From NCBI GenBank assembly GCA_018383975.1, contig JAHAZT010000037.1, positions 1 to 39,584 of the forward strand: a DNA stretch of 39,584 nt, read 5' to 3'. The position numbers and the translations under genes are program-made. This DNA comes from Eubacteriales bacterium. Lineage in GTDB: Bacteria; Bacillota; Clostridia; Oscillospirales; CAG-272. Positions 18,758-27,987 of the stretch are shown piece after piece. Within the stretch, counting starts at the first letter, position 1. The number at the start of each line of letters is the position of its first letter. The notes below the pieces were generated by a model that was not told where the DNA came from, ran no database searches, and worked only from the letters and a program-made list of their open reading frames with translations.

Positions 18758-21700
18758 ATGTCAAAGAAAATTTTAAGTCTGATACTTGCCGCCGTCATGC
18801 TTTTCGGCGCGCTTGCAATGACGGGCTGCTCTCTTTTTGAGAAAAAAGAGCCGACCGCATCGGACGACCGTCTGCCCACTACGCTCAACCTTCTGGGAGT
18901 GACCGAGGCGTCGACGACGCCGGAGGCTGTTGCCGCGGTTGAAGAGCAGATAAACAAGATACTTGTTGCAAAGTATGAAACGAAGATAAAACTCACTCTC
19001 GTGACCGAGGATGAATACTATAAGCTCATCGACGGGAGAATAGCGGAGAAGCGTCACCTTGACAATCTTGACAAGGCGGTCGCGCAGTACAACAAGTACA
19101 TGCAGAAGCTTGCCGACGAGCAGGCAAGACTTGCGGCGACAATCGGCAAGAAGTCAAACAGCAAATGGAAGAAAAAGAACGTGACAATCCCCGCCGAAAC
19201 GGTTTCCACAAGGTTGAAATACACAGCGGAACAGACCACAGTTGACGAGGGCGGCATTATCTCCATAGTTTATCCCGATCCCGAATCGCCCATCGATATA
19301 GTGATGATTTCCGGAAAGGAAATGTATGATTACTTCGATAAGAATTCCGTAATCGCTTCCATTTCCGCTTACCTCAAGGACGAGAGCTATCAGAAGCTCA
19401 ATCAGTATATTTACCCCACGTATTTCTCCCAGATTTCCGCAATGACGGGAGACGTGAAGGCGGTTCCTTCAAACAATCTTCTTGCTGAATACACATATAT
19501 CGTTGTCAAAAAAGACCTTGCAGACAGATATAATTTCAATATGGAAAACGTAAGCAATTATTCGGATCTCGCGGGCTTCCTTGCCTCTGTCAAGAAAAAC
19601 GAAAGCATAAAGCCCATGAAGGACGTTCCCGACGCGCTCGGAATTTTCTATCCGTTCGGTAAAGACGTTGCAATCGCGACTTATGCGGATCCGATATACG
19701 GATACAACGTCGAGGAAAACAAGAAATTCACGATAAGCAACCTCTTTGATATTCCGCAGTACACGGATCACCTCAGACTCATGTCGGAATACAAGAGCCT
19801 CGGATATTTTGAAGGCGACGGCGATTCTTTTGCCGCGGCGGCAATAGTCGGCGATGCCTCCGTTGAAAAGACCTATGGCGACGATTACTACGTAAAGGTT
19901 GTTCAGAATCCGTTTGTCACGGAGACCGATATATTTGACGGAATGATGGCTGTGAGCGCGTACACATCGGACGAAAAGCGTTCTCTTGAGGTCATTCAGG
20001 CGTTCAGCACGACTCCCGAACTCAAGAATCTTCTTCAGTACGGCATAAAGAACGTTAACTATTCCGTAAACGAAGACGGGCTCACAATAAAACGTCTCAA
20101 CAGCGATTATATGATGAAAACCTCGCTCACGGGCAACGTTTACATGGGCTATCCCGACGAAAATCAGTACGGAGACCAGTGGAAATATTATAAGGTTACA
20201 AACCTTTCCTCGATTCTTTCTCCGTTCCTTGTGTACTACATGAACGACAACACCGTCGACGGCGAGATGAACAACATTCTCAAACGCGTCGCGCTTGAAG
20301 AGGCGTTCGGCAACGTCGGCACAACGTACGATTGGTATCTCGAAAACGAAAACAAGGCGTCCGGCGCGAACAAATTCCTCGAACTCAAACGCTACTATAA
20401 GGATTACCTGAAGGAATGTCTCCGTGCGGACGGCGTTACGGAAGCGAACCTCAATGCGGCAATCGAAGGAAACCATATAAGAAACAGCGATTGGTTCATC
20501 GGAAAGCTTGTTGATAAGTTTGTCGGCGAAAAGTATGCGGACATTGTCACAAGCGCGGGCGTGGACGCACTTGTCCAAAAAAAGCTCTCCGATATAATCG
20601 GCGTAAGCTACACGAAGGTATCAACCGGAAACTCCTTTGAAAAATACAGAAACGACGCGGCGCAGTATTATACAAACATCAAGTATCTGCGTATAATGGC
20701 GGATATGCTTCTCTTCACAGAGATGGACGAAGCCGAAAAGGCAAGATACAATGATATGTCCGATACGGAATTCGAGAAGGCACTTCTTGCGTTTGTTACT
20801 GAAAACTATATCAAAAAGAACGACCTCACTGATGAGAAATATTCGGAGCTTGTAAAAACGTATATCTGCTCTCTCATGACCTTCTCCGATGACCTCGGCA
20901 ACACATATTCCGTTGCATGGGACGATATTGCCGAAACGCTCAAAAAGGCAGAGCCTTTTGTAAAGGCTTCCGAAAAGATGAAGGAAGTGTATGCGGATAT
21001 TCTTGCCGAGAACAGATACAACACGGAAAGCGCAAGCGCAACGCCGGCGGCTGTCGTGACGAAGATACACGAGCTGCTCTATATGCAGTATCTTGCCGAT
21101 AACGGCGTTTCGATGGCTGAATTTCAGAACAGCATTTATGATGAAATCTTCGCTCCCTACGGTCTCACGAAAACGACGGCAGACGAGCTGCGCAAAAAGG
21201 ATAAGACGACGTACGATTCCTATATTTCAAAGATCAAATCCAAATACAAATCCGCTATAAGAGACGTTTACTCTGCGGAAAAGTACAAGGAGAAGGGAGC
21301 AATGGCGCTCACGGCTTCCGAAATACTGGCGGTTGTTGTTGACTATATCATAGAAGAAAAGACGCAGATTTATCACACAATGTGTCATGCGGCGAATATA
21401 AGCTACAACGAATTCAGAACGACAAGAGCCCACATGGCGGACTATATCAAATATGTAAACATGATGAAGACGAAGAACACATACACTCTTTCAACTGTTT
21501 ACACGAAGAACGAAATAAATTCCCTTAAATACAACGAGATTCAGGATACGGTATATAAGGCGATTTATGATGTCGGTTATTATACCAACGAGATGGTGAA
21601 GCTTGTCGGCTCTTCGCTTGCGGAATATACGAGCGCAAAGTCAAGCGCAAGCAAATATATTGCGTCCATCGGCAAGCTCATTGATTACTATAAGGACCAG

Positions 21701-21991
21701 ATAATCGCCCTCGGCTATGATATAGACGATTTCAGAAACATGGATCCCGACGTTATCGAAAATATCGTATATGAGATTGCGACAAAGGAATGTTCTGCGG
21801 GCAAAATCACTCTTGAAACATACATGCAGGATATTTCAAAGAAATATGTTGACGGACTTGCAACCGCGGATAACATTGAGGAGTACTGCAAGGAGGCTTC
21901 AAAGGCGCTCCACGGCGACGCCCTCTTCGACGCTATCCCGAAGGAACTTGACAGGGCAAAGGAAGCCGCTCTTGCGGAAGAAACAAAATAA
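18758..21991 (+). CDS. 1077-aa lipoprotein with extracellular solute-binding protein-like N-terminal half and long uncharacterised C-terminal region
   Basis: Signal peptide with lipobox LAMTGCSLF; SBP-like PIDIVMISG...MMAVSAYTSDEKRSLEVIQAFSTTPELKNLLQYGIKNVNYSV; remainder charged and without recognised motifs. Confidence 0.8.
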   Translation: MSKKILSLILAAVMLFGALAMTGCSLFEKKEPTASDDRLPTTLNLLGVTEASTTPEAVAAVEEQINKILVAKYETKIKLTLVTEDEYYKLIDGRIAEKRHLDNLDKAVAQYNKYMQKLADEQARLAATIGKKSNSKWKKKNVTIPAETVSTRLKYTAEQTTVDEGGIISIVYPDPESPIDIVMISGKEMYDYFDKNSVIASISAYLKDESYQKLNQYIYPTYFSQISAMTGDVKAVPSNNLLAEYTYIVVKKDLADRYNFNMENVSNYSDLAGFLASVKKNESIKPMKDVPDALGIFYPFGKDVAIATYADPIYGYNVEENKKFTISNLFDIPQYTDHLRLMSEYKSLGYFEGDGDSFAAAAIVGDASVEKTYGDDYYVKVVQNPFVTETDIFDGMMAVSAYTSDEKRSLEVIQAFSTTPELKNLLQYGIKNVNYSVNEDGLTIKRLNSDYMMKTSLTGNVYMGYPDENQYGDQWKYYKVTNLSSILSPFLVYYMNDNTVDGEMNNILKRVALEEAFGNVGTTYDWYLENENKASGANKFLELKRYYKDYLKECLRADGVTEANLNAAIEGNHIRNSDWFIGKLVDKFVGEKYADIVTSAGVDALVQKKLSDIIGVSYTKVSTGNSFEKYRNDAAQYYTNIKYLRIMADMLLFTEMDEAEKARYNDMSDTEFEKALLAFVTENYIKKNDLTDEKYSELVKTYICSLMTFSDDLGNTYSVAWDDIAETLKKAEPFVKASEKMKEVYADILAENRYNTESASATPAAVVTKIHELLYMQYLADNGVSMAEFQNSIYDEIFAPYGLTKTTADELRKKDKTTYDSYISKIKSKYKSAIRDVYSAEKYKEKGAMALTASEILAVVVDYIIEEKTQIYHTMCHAANISYNEFRTTRAHMADYIKYVNMMKTKNTYTLSTVYTKNEINSLKYNEIQDTVYKAIYDVGYYTNEMVKLVGSSLAEYTSAKSSASKYIASIGKLIDYYKDQIIALGYDIDDFRNMDPDVIENIVYEIATKECSAGKITLETYMQDISKKYVDGLATADNIEEYCKEASKALHGDALFDAIPKELDRAKEAALAEETK

Positions 21992-22005
21992 TCGGAAAAG
22001 CTCAG

Positions 22006-22039
22006 AAAAGAGCCGACCTTTTGCGGTCGGCTCTTTTTG
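22006..22039 (+). terminator. Rho-independent terminator
   Basis: aaaagagccgacc-ttttgc-ggtcggctctttttgt. Confidence 0.88.
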
Positions 22040-22127
22040 TTTTCCGGAAATATACGGCGATGCTTGCGGAGCGGAGCGAGAAAGGGCTTTGTCCTCCTCC
22101 GCGACGATCTCTCCGGCGGAATATTTT

Positions 22128-23069
22128 TTGCGTGCGGCTAATATAAATTTATCACACGGAATATTTTCGGAGGGGCTTACGGAAGAAAGACTGGAAAAGG
22201 TGATACGATATCTGCCGCGGGAAAAAGCGGAGGCTGTTGCGTCGTTCTGCGCCGCAAGGCCTGACGGCGGAAAAGACGTTACCGAAATAAGGCTCCGCGC
22301 GGGTGCGCCGCTTTCGCTCACCGTGGGAATGAAAAACGTTATCCTGCCGCAGTCGGCGGTGTCCGTATCGACCGAAAGGGAGCTGGGAGAAACGCTCGGC
22401 AGACTCTGCGAGGACTCCGTCCATACATACGGCGAAACGATAAAAGAGGGCTATGTGACGCTGTCCGGCGGATACAGGATAGGCGTTTGCGGAAGCGCGA
22501 GAAGCGAGGGGGAAAGGGTGAAGGGAGTTTACCTGATAAGCTCGCTTTGCATAAGAATTCCGCATGCGATAACGGGCGTATGCAACGAGCTTCTCCGCGA
22601 GATCAAAACCGGAGAGGGACTTGTCTCCGCCTTGATTTATTCGCCGCCGGGAGAGGGAAAAACAACGCTTCTCCGTGACGCCGCAAGACGTCTTTCAAGC
22701 GGCGCGGACGCGGTGAGAGTGTGCATTATAGATACGCGCGGCGAGATATACCTTCCGGAGCTTTTTTCGGACTGTATTGCGGACGTTATGTGCGGATATC
22801 CGCGGGCAAAGGGAATGGAAATTGCGGCGAGAACGATGTCTGCGCAGCTTATCGTCTGTGACGAGATAGGCACGGCGGATGAGGCTGACGCCATAATCTC
22901 CGTTTCAAACACGGGAATTCCGCTTCTCGCGTCTGCGCACGGAAGCTCCTTTGACGACATCATGCGTCGTCCGCCGCTCAAAAAGCTCGCGGATGCGGGC
23001 GTTTTCCGCAAATATATCGGGATAAGGCGGAATGGCGGAGGATATGCGCTCTCTGTCGACGCTATATGA
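22128..23069 (+). CDS. spoIIIAA: stage III sporulation protein AA (start uncertain; possible TTG 22128)
   Basis: VTEIRLRAGAPLSLTV...GGYRIGVCGSA...YSPPGEGKTTLLRDAARRLS...RGEIYLPELF...CDEIGTADEADAI. Confidence 0.93.
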   Translation: MRAANINLSHGIFSEGLTEERLEKVIRYLPREKAEAVASFCAARPDGGKDVTEIRLRAGAPLSLTVGMKNVILPQSAVSVSTERELGETLGRLCEDSVHTYGETIKEGYVTLSGGYRIGVCGSARSEGERVKGVYLISSLCIRIPHAITGVCNELLREIKTGEGLVSALIYSPPGEGKTTLLRDAARRLSSGADAVRVCIIDTRGEIYLPELFSDCIADVMCGYPRAKGMEIAARTMSAQLIVCDEIGTADEADAIISVSNTGIPLLASAHGSSFDDIMRRPPLKKLADAGVFRKYIGIRRNGGGYALSVDAI

Positions 23070-23569
23070 GAATAATCGGTGCCGTGCTTGTGTTTTTTGC
23101 CGCTTTTTCCTGCGGACTCTTTGCCGGAAAATACGAGCAGAAAAGAATAGACGAGGCGGAAGCCTTCCTTTCGCTTTTTGAATATATAAAAAATCAGGTG
23201 GGTTATTTTCTGACGCCGACAAAGCTGATATACCGCGGCTTTGAAAACGTGACGCTCTCCGACGTCGGCTTTCTTGAAAAACTGCGTTCTCACGAAAACG
23301 ACGAGATATATTTTGACGTATGGGGCGAGGCTTTCCGCGCGTGCGAGGACGCGCTTCATCTTTCTGCGGAGGAGAAGAAAATAATTCTCGGTTTCGGAGA
23401 ATGTATCGGAAAAAGCGACGGAAATATGCAGATAAGCCGCTTTGATTATTACATCGGGCTTTTGACGTCGGAGCTGGAAAATGCAAGGACGGTTGTTGCA
23501 AAAAACAAAAAGGTTTACAGAACGATAGGCTTTGCCGTCGGTGCGATGGCTGCCATACTGCTTATTTGA
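23066..23569 (+). CDS. spoIIIAB: stage III sporulation protein AB
   Basis: N-terminal TM; ...EAFLSLFEYIKNQVGYFLTPTKLIYRGF; operon position. Confidence 0.9.
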   Translation: MRIIGAVLVFFAAFSCGLFAGKYEQKRIDEAEAFLSLFEYIKNQVGYFLTPTKLIYRGFENVTLSDVGFLEKLRSHENDEIYFDVWGEAFRACEDALHLSAEEKKIILGFGECIGKSDGNMQISRFDYYIGLLTSELENARTVVAKNKKVYRTIGFAVGAMAAILLI

Positions 23570-23579
23570 GGGTGATGAA

Positions 23580-23774
23580 ATGGAAACTGCGCTTATTCTT
23601 AAGGTCGCCGGAATAGGAATTCTTGTTGCCGTATCGAGCATGGTGCTCAGCAAATCCGGACGAGACGAGCAGGCAATGCTTGTTTCACTTGCGGGGGTTG
23701 TCATAGTGCTTTTGATAATAGTCGGCGAAATAGGAGGGCTTTTCGATACGGTGAAAAGTATTTTCGGATTGTGA
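23580..23774 (+). CDS. spoIIIAC: stage III sporulation protein AC
   Basis: METALILKVAGIGILVAVSSMVLSKSGRDEQAMLVSLAGVVIVLLIIVGEIGGLFDTVKSIFGL. Confidence 0.94.
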   Translation: METALILKVAGIGILVAVSSMVLSKSGRDEQAMLVSLAGVVIVLLIIVGEIGGLFDTVKSIFGL

Positions 23775-24157
23775 ATATCATAAGGCTGTGCGGCGTTGCG
23801 ATAATTTCCGTCGTCGCGGCGGTGCTTGTAAAAAGGGTCAAGGCGGATTTCGGGGCGTTCGTTTCAATTATTGCGGCTGTTGTCATTTTCGGGGCGGCGG
23901 TGTCCGCCGTCGCGCCTCTGACTTCGTATGTAAGCGAGCTTGCCGAGACGTCGGGCTTCGGAATATATGCCGAAACTATAATCAAATCGCTTGCGGTGAC
24001 GCTGCTTGCGCAGACGACGGGTGATATTTGCCGCGATTGCGGCGAAAATGCCGTTGCGGGAAAGATAGAATTCGCCGCAAAGTGCGCGATAATGCTTTTG
24101 AGTCTGCCGGTGATAAAAAATATACTTTCTCTTTCGGAGGCGGTGCTTGAAAAGTGA
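23771..24157 (+). CDS. spoIIIAD: stage III sporulation protein AD (GTG start)
   Basis: IIRLCGVAIISVVAAVLVKRVKADFGAFVSIIAAVVIF; 4-nt overlaps with neighbours. Confidence 0.93.
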   Translation: MNIIRLCGVAIISVVAAVLVKRVKADFGAFVSIIAAVVIFGAAVSAVAPLTSYVSELAETSGFGIYAETIIKSLAVTLLAQTTGDICRDCGENAVAGKIEFAAKCAIMLLSLPVIKNILSLSEAVLEK

Positions 24158-25248
24158 AAAAGACGGCTTGCGCGGCGATTGTGCTTGCGCTTATTCTGCT
24201 TTTTTCCGTCACGGCGGCGGGAGCAGAGGCGGACGACGTGCTTTCCGCCATACCCGACGGGCTGAAAGAATATCTGCCCGATATTCCGAAAGAGGCGACG
24301 CCGTCCGAAATTGCGTCGTCGTTCAATGCGGGATGGCTTTTCAGAACGGTTATTGCGATTCTTTCAAGCGTTGCCCCGAACGCATTTTCATCCGTTCTGA
24401 CGGTTCTCGGAATACTCATAGTTGCGGCGGTGCTTGCGACCGTGCGCGACAGTATTTCCGGCGAAGCCGTAAAAAACGTGCTGACTTATGTCTGCTCGCT
24501 CTGTATATGCGGCGCGGCATACGGGCTTATCGGATCGCTGATGAGTATGGTATCGGAATTTACGCTGCGGATGGGGGAATTTCTGCGGTACGTTATGCCG
24601 ACGCTCGGCGTGCTTATGGCAAGCGAGGGCGCGGTGACTATGTCCGGCGTCGGGTGCGCCGTTGTTTACGGCGCCGTCGCGTTGCTGGAAAAGATAACGG
24701 AGGGCTTTGTTTTCCCCATGATAAAAGTATGCTTTTGCATATCCGTCGGTGCGGTGGCGCTTGGAAACGACAGTCTTTCCGGCATAGCGCAGACGGTGAA
24801 AAGAATTGTCACAAGCGTTATGGCACTTGTTATGATAGCTTTTTCGTGCGTGCTGACGTTTCAGAGTATAGTTGCGAAAAGCGCGGACTCCGTGCTTTTC
24901 AAGGGGGTAAAATTTGCAATTGCGAACATAATTCCCGTTGTCGGAAGTGCCATCGGCGACGCTCTGACAACGGTGAAGGGCAGTATTGCGGTTATAAAAT
25001 CGGCTGTCGGAACGGTCGGAGCGATAGCGGTGCTTCTGATATTTCTTTTTCCGTTTTGCACGCTCTGGGCAAACAAGGTGGCTTTTGAACTGCTTTCATC
25101 CGCCGCGGGACTTCTGGGGCTTTCACGCGAGGGAAGATTCCTTTCGGAAATGTCGTCGGTTACAGGCCTTATGATGGCGGTAATAAGCTCGTCGACGATA
25201 TTTTTCGTTGTGGCGATGGCGGTATTCGCGTCGGCGGGGGCGGGCTGA
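24154..25248 (+). CDS. spoIIIAE: stage III sporulation protein AE (GTG start)
   Basis: Signal peptide plus multi-TM protein of expected size between AD and AF. Confidence 0.94.
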   Translation: MKKTACAAIVLALILLFSVTAAGAEADDVLSAIPDGLKEYLPDIPKEATPSEIASSFNAGWLFRTVIAILSSVAPNAFSSVLTVLGILIVAAVLATVRDSISGEAVKNVLTYVCSLCICGAAYGLIGSLMSMVSEFTLRMGEFLRYVMPTLGVLMASEGAVTMSGVGCAVVYGAVALLEKITEGFVFPMIKVCFCISVGAVALGNDSLSGIAQTVKRIVTSVMALVMIAFSCVLTFQSIVAKSADSVLFKGVKFAIANIIPVVGSAIGDALTTVKGSIAVIKSAVGTVGAIAVLLIFLFPFCTLWANKVAFELLSSAAGLLGLSREGRFLSEMSSVTGLMMAVISSSTIFFVVAMAVFASAGAG

Positions 25249-25249
25249 T

Positions 25250-25741
25250 ATGGAAAAGCTGAGCGGATTTGTGCTTTCGGTCATGACGGTATGCGTAATT
25301 TCGGGGGTCGCAACCGGACTTTCTCCGGAGGGCGCGATGAAAAGGTATATAAAATATATAGTTTCGCTTTGTGTGCTGGCGGCGATAATGACGCCTGTAA
25401 TATGTGTTTTTTCGTCATTGCCGTCATACGGAGAAGCAATTCCGGAGCTTTTCGGCGGGGGCGAAGCCGCAAGGGATGACGCCGAGGAAAAGATTATCGA
25501 AACACAGAAAAAGGCGGTTGAGCAGTCGATTAAAAACGTCATTTCCGAAAGATTCGGCATTGATTCCGGCAGTATCACCGTTGAAATAACGATAGACGCG
25601 ACAAATAAATCGGCTATTGAAATACGCGGGATAAATATTACCGTCGGGGCAAAATGCCGCGTGGAGGAGATACGCGCTTATATAGATGAAATGTTTTACG
25701 GTACGGCAAGGGTTACCGTTACGGAGGCTTTTGATGGGTGA
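25250..25741 (+). CDS. spoIIIAF: stage III sporulation protein AF
   Basis: MEKLSGFVLSVMTVCVISGVATGLSPEGAMKRYIKYIVSLCVLAAIMTPV; operon position. Confidence 0.9.
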   Translation: MEKLSGFVLSVMTVCVISGVATGLSPEGAMKRYIKYIVSLCVLAAIMTPVICVFSSLPSYGEAIPELFGGGEAARDDAEEKIIETQKKAVEQSIKNVISERFGIDSGSITVEITIDATNKSAIEIRGINITVGAKCRVEEIRAYIDEMFYGTARVTVTEAFDG

Positions 25742-26246
25742 GCTGAAAATGAAGAAAATGTTTTCCGGTGCGGACGGGAAAAAGCTGGTGTTGCTTGTTG
25801 TTGTCGGTGTTTTGGGAATTGCGCTTATGCTTTTGGGGTCGTTTTCGGGAAAGAAAAAGAGCGAAACGCAGAATTTGTCGAGTATATCCGATGAAACCGA
25901 GGCATATATTTCCGAGGTTGAGAATAAGATTAGAAACATAACGGAGCAGATAACGGGATCGAAAAAGACCTGTGTTGCGGTGACGGTGAAGTCCGGCATT
26001 GAGTTTGTTTACGCATACGACGAAAAGACGGCGTCCGGTTCGGAGAGTAAAAGCTATGTAACCGTCAAAAACAGCAGCGGCGACGGAGCACCGGTGCTTG
26101 TCAGACGGATATATCCGGAGATTGTCGGCGTTTCGGTCGTTTGCGAGGGCGGCGACAGAGGGGAAATGCAGTCAAAGCTGATAAACGCCATATCCACCGC
26201 GCTCGGAATTTCAAGTCACCGTATCTGCATAGTGGGAACAAAATAA
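25734..26246 (+). CDS. spoIIIAG: stage III sporulation protein AG
   Basis: Single TM, ring-building-motif-type protein VKSGIEFVYAYDEKT...IYPEIVGVSVVCEGGD; operon position. Confidence 0.92.
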   Translation: MGELKMKKMFSGADGKKLVLLVVVGVLGIALMLLGSFSGKKKSETQNLSSISDETEAYISEVENKIRNITEQITGSKKTCVAVTVKSGIEFVYAYDEKTASGSESKSYVTVKNSSGDGAPVLVRRIYPEIVGVSVVCEGGDRGEMQSKLINAISTALGISSHRICIVGTK

Positions 26247-26267
26247 TTATTTACAGGAGATAGTATT

Positions 26268-26930
26268 ATGAGAAACGCAGAAAGAATGGCACTCAGAATG
26301 GGTCAGGCGGAGCAGATTGCGGGAGACGGAACGCTTGAGCTTCCGGAAAGCGAAGAAAAGTCGTTCAAATTCAAAAGCATTTTCACTGCCGACGGAGCAA
26401 AAAAAGGGCTGAAGAAGATAGGACTCAAAAATATAGTCGTTGCGCTTGCAATCGTGCTTATCGGCGCGGCGGTTTACGTCAACTGGCAGCTTTTCGGCGG
26501 CTCAAAGGTGCAAAATCCGGATAAAGACCCGAACGCAGAGCAGGCGGGAAGCGTCAATCCCGATGCGGAGCAGGGCGGCAAAACCGAGGACTTTTTCGCT
26601 TCCGCAGAGGTTTCCAGAAAGCAGGCGAGGGACGAGGCAATCGAGGTGCTTCAGGGTGTTGTTGATGACAAAGGCTCTCTCGACGCGGCAAAGGAGCAGG
26701 CTCTCAAGGACATCAGTGCGATGGCGGCAAACATAGCGCTTGAAGCAAACATTGAGTCACTCATAAAGGCGAAAGGCTTTGAGGAATGTGTCACCGTTCT
26801 CAACGGCGACAAGGCGACTGTTGTTGTAAAGAGCGAGGGACTCAAGCCGAATCAGCTTTCGCAGATACTTGAAATCGTTTATCTTCAGGCGGGCGTCCTC
26901 CCGGCAAACGTTACGATAACAGAGAAATAA
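26268..26930 (+). CDS. spoIIIAH: stage III sporulation protein AH
   Basis: Single TM then ...FFASAEVSRKQARDEAIEVLQGVVDD...; last of operon. Confidence 0.92.
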   Translation: MRNAERMALRMGQAEQIAGDGTLELPESEEKSFKFKSIFTADGAKKGLKKIGLKNIVVALAIVLIGAAVYVNWQLFGGSKVQNPDKDPNAEQAGSVNPDAEQGGKTEDFFASAEVSRKQARDEAIEVLQGVVDDKGSLDAAKEQALKDISAMAANIALEANIESLIKAKGFEECVTVLNGDKATVVVKSEGLKPNQLSQILEIVYLQAGVLPANVTITEK

Positions 26931-26946
26931 GTTTGCTTGTTCAATC

Positions 26947-26974
26947 AAAAAAGCACGCCGCGGCGTGCTTTTTG
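26947..26974 (+). terminator. Rho-independent terminator of spoIIIA operon
   Basis: aaaaaagcacgccgcggcgtgctttttg. Confidence 0.82.
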
Positions 26975-27009
26975 TGTGCAATGAGTGATGATGTTTATGT
27001 TGAAATTTG

Positions 27010-27642
27010 TTATTCAATTATAAAAAGAAGTTGTCGCTGATATTCTGAAGATTTCTTATTGTATTCGTTAAGACTGGATTGAACGCTCATATATGAACCA
27101 TGTGGGGAATCCAGCCAATCATACATTTCCAATACCATTATGTAATAATCTTTAAAAATGCTGTAAGCCTCTGACTTGCCTTCAATCTTTTTGATTGAGG
27201 TCTTCACATTATCTATAATATCAACACTGCTGGGAATTTTTTTATCGATTGCATATTTTGCAATTAAAATAGAAACATCGGTATCGCTTATATAAGTCGA
27301 GAAAGCCAAATCGTCGTTAACGATATTTTCAAAGTTTAAAGTAGGAGGCAAAACTGTCGGCAGCACCTTGCGCCCGGCTTCTTTCATTTCTATCTGAGAG
27401 ATCCCCAAATGTTTTGCAAGATTCTTCCAGTATTCTTTGTAAAATCGACTGCTGCCATATCCGTTTTCAATTGAAAAGTTCCATGCACGGAGTATAAATT
27501 GCATTTTGTCATATGCTGTTGCGTACAATTCGTTTATTGAGTCGTAGAGTTGCTTTTCAATCGCGGAAATTGACTCGGTTGTGCATGAAGAAAGCAAAAT
27601 TGCAAAAGCTAATACAATTGCCAATAATGATAATTTTCGCAT
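27010..27642 (-). CDS. uncharacterised lipoprotein, 210 aa
   Basis: Signal peptide with lipobox MRKLSLLAIVLAFAILLSSCTT; RBS-like aaggaa; no recognised domain. Confidence 0.75.
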   Translation of the reverse strand: MRKLSLLAIVLAFAILLSSCTTESISAIEKQLYDSINELYATAYDKMQFILRAWNFSIENGYGSSRFYKEYWKNLAKHLGISQIEMKEAGRKVLPTVLPPTLNFENIVNDDLAFSTYISDTDVSILIAKYAIDKKIPSSVDIIDNVKTSIKKIEGKSEAYSIFKDYYIMVLEMYDWLDSPHGSYMSVQSSLNEYNKKSSEYQRQLLFIIE

Positions 27643-27660
27643 AACATAAGTTCCTTCCTT

Positions 27661-27867
27661 TCAATTTTTTAAGCAAAATGAGCACTTTTTTGCAAGCGGT
27701 CTTTCTTTGGACGGATATGCCATGGCTTCTTCTAGTGTGTCGAAATAGACTTTGTATTCATCACGCATGCTTTCTATTTTGCATCTTCCGTCTGTTGAAT
27801 TTGCCAAGTGAATCTTTTTGGAATTAGTATTTACTAGATAATTCTTATGATTTTGTGGTTTGTCCAT
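27661..27867 (-). CDS. 68-aa protein resembling small Ada-type/'NxNSKKxH' metal-binding-like domain
   Basis: YLVNTNSKKIHLAN...YKVYFDTLEEAMAYPSKERPLAKKCSFCLKN; CxxC at C-terminus; RBS ggaggg. Confidence 0.65.
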   Translation of the reverse strand: MDKPQNHKNYLVNTNSKKIHLANSTDGRCKIESMRDEYKVYFDTLEEAMAYPSKERPLAKKCSFCLKN

Positions 27868-27891
27868 AGGTTGCCCTCCGTGTCATTATTA

Positions 27892-27932
27892 TTCCAATTT
27901 GGAATTATATATATTGTAATTCCGATTCGGAA
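27892..27932. promoter_or_regulatory. Two 13-bp palindromic candidate operators
   Basis: TTCCAATTTGGAA (27892-27904) and TTCCGATTCGGAA (27920-27932), centres 28 bp apart. Confidence 0.75.
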
Positions 27933-27941
27933 TTTTGTCAA
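27913..27941 (-). promoter_or_regulatory. Promoter driving the 68-aa/lipoprotein pair
   Basis: Minus strand TTGACA (27941-27936), 17-nt spacer, TACAAT (27918-27913). Confidence 0.75.
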
Positions 27942-27987
27942 GCTGTTTTTGAAATATAATTCAGAAAAGATTGCAGGGGAAAATAAT

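Noticed and set aside
19469-20578. 369-aa minus-strand ORF
   Set aside because: Fully antisense to the large lipoprotein gene; no RBS or domain support.
24147-25088. 313-aa plus-strand ORF
   Set aside because: Out-of-frame Arg/Gly-rich shadow of spoIIIAE.
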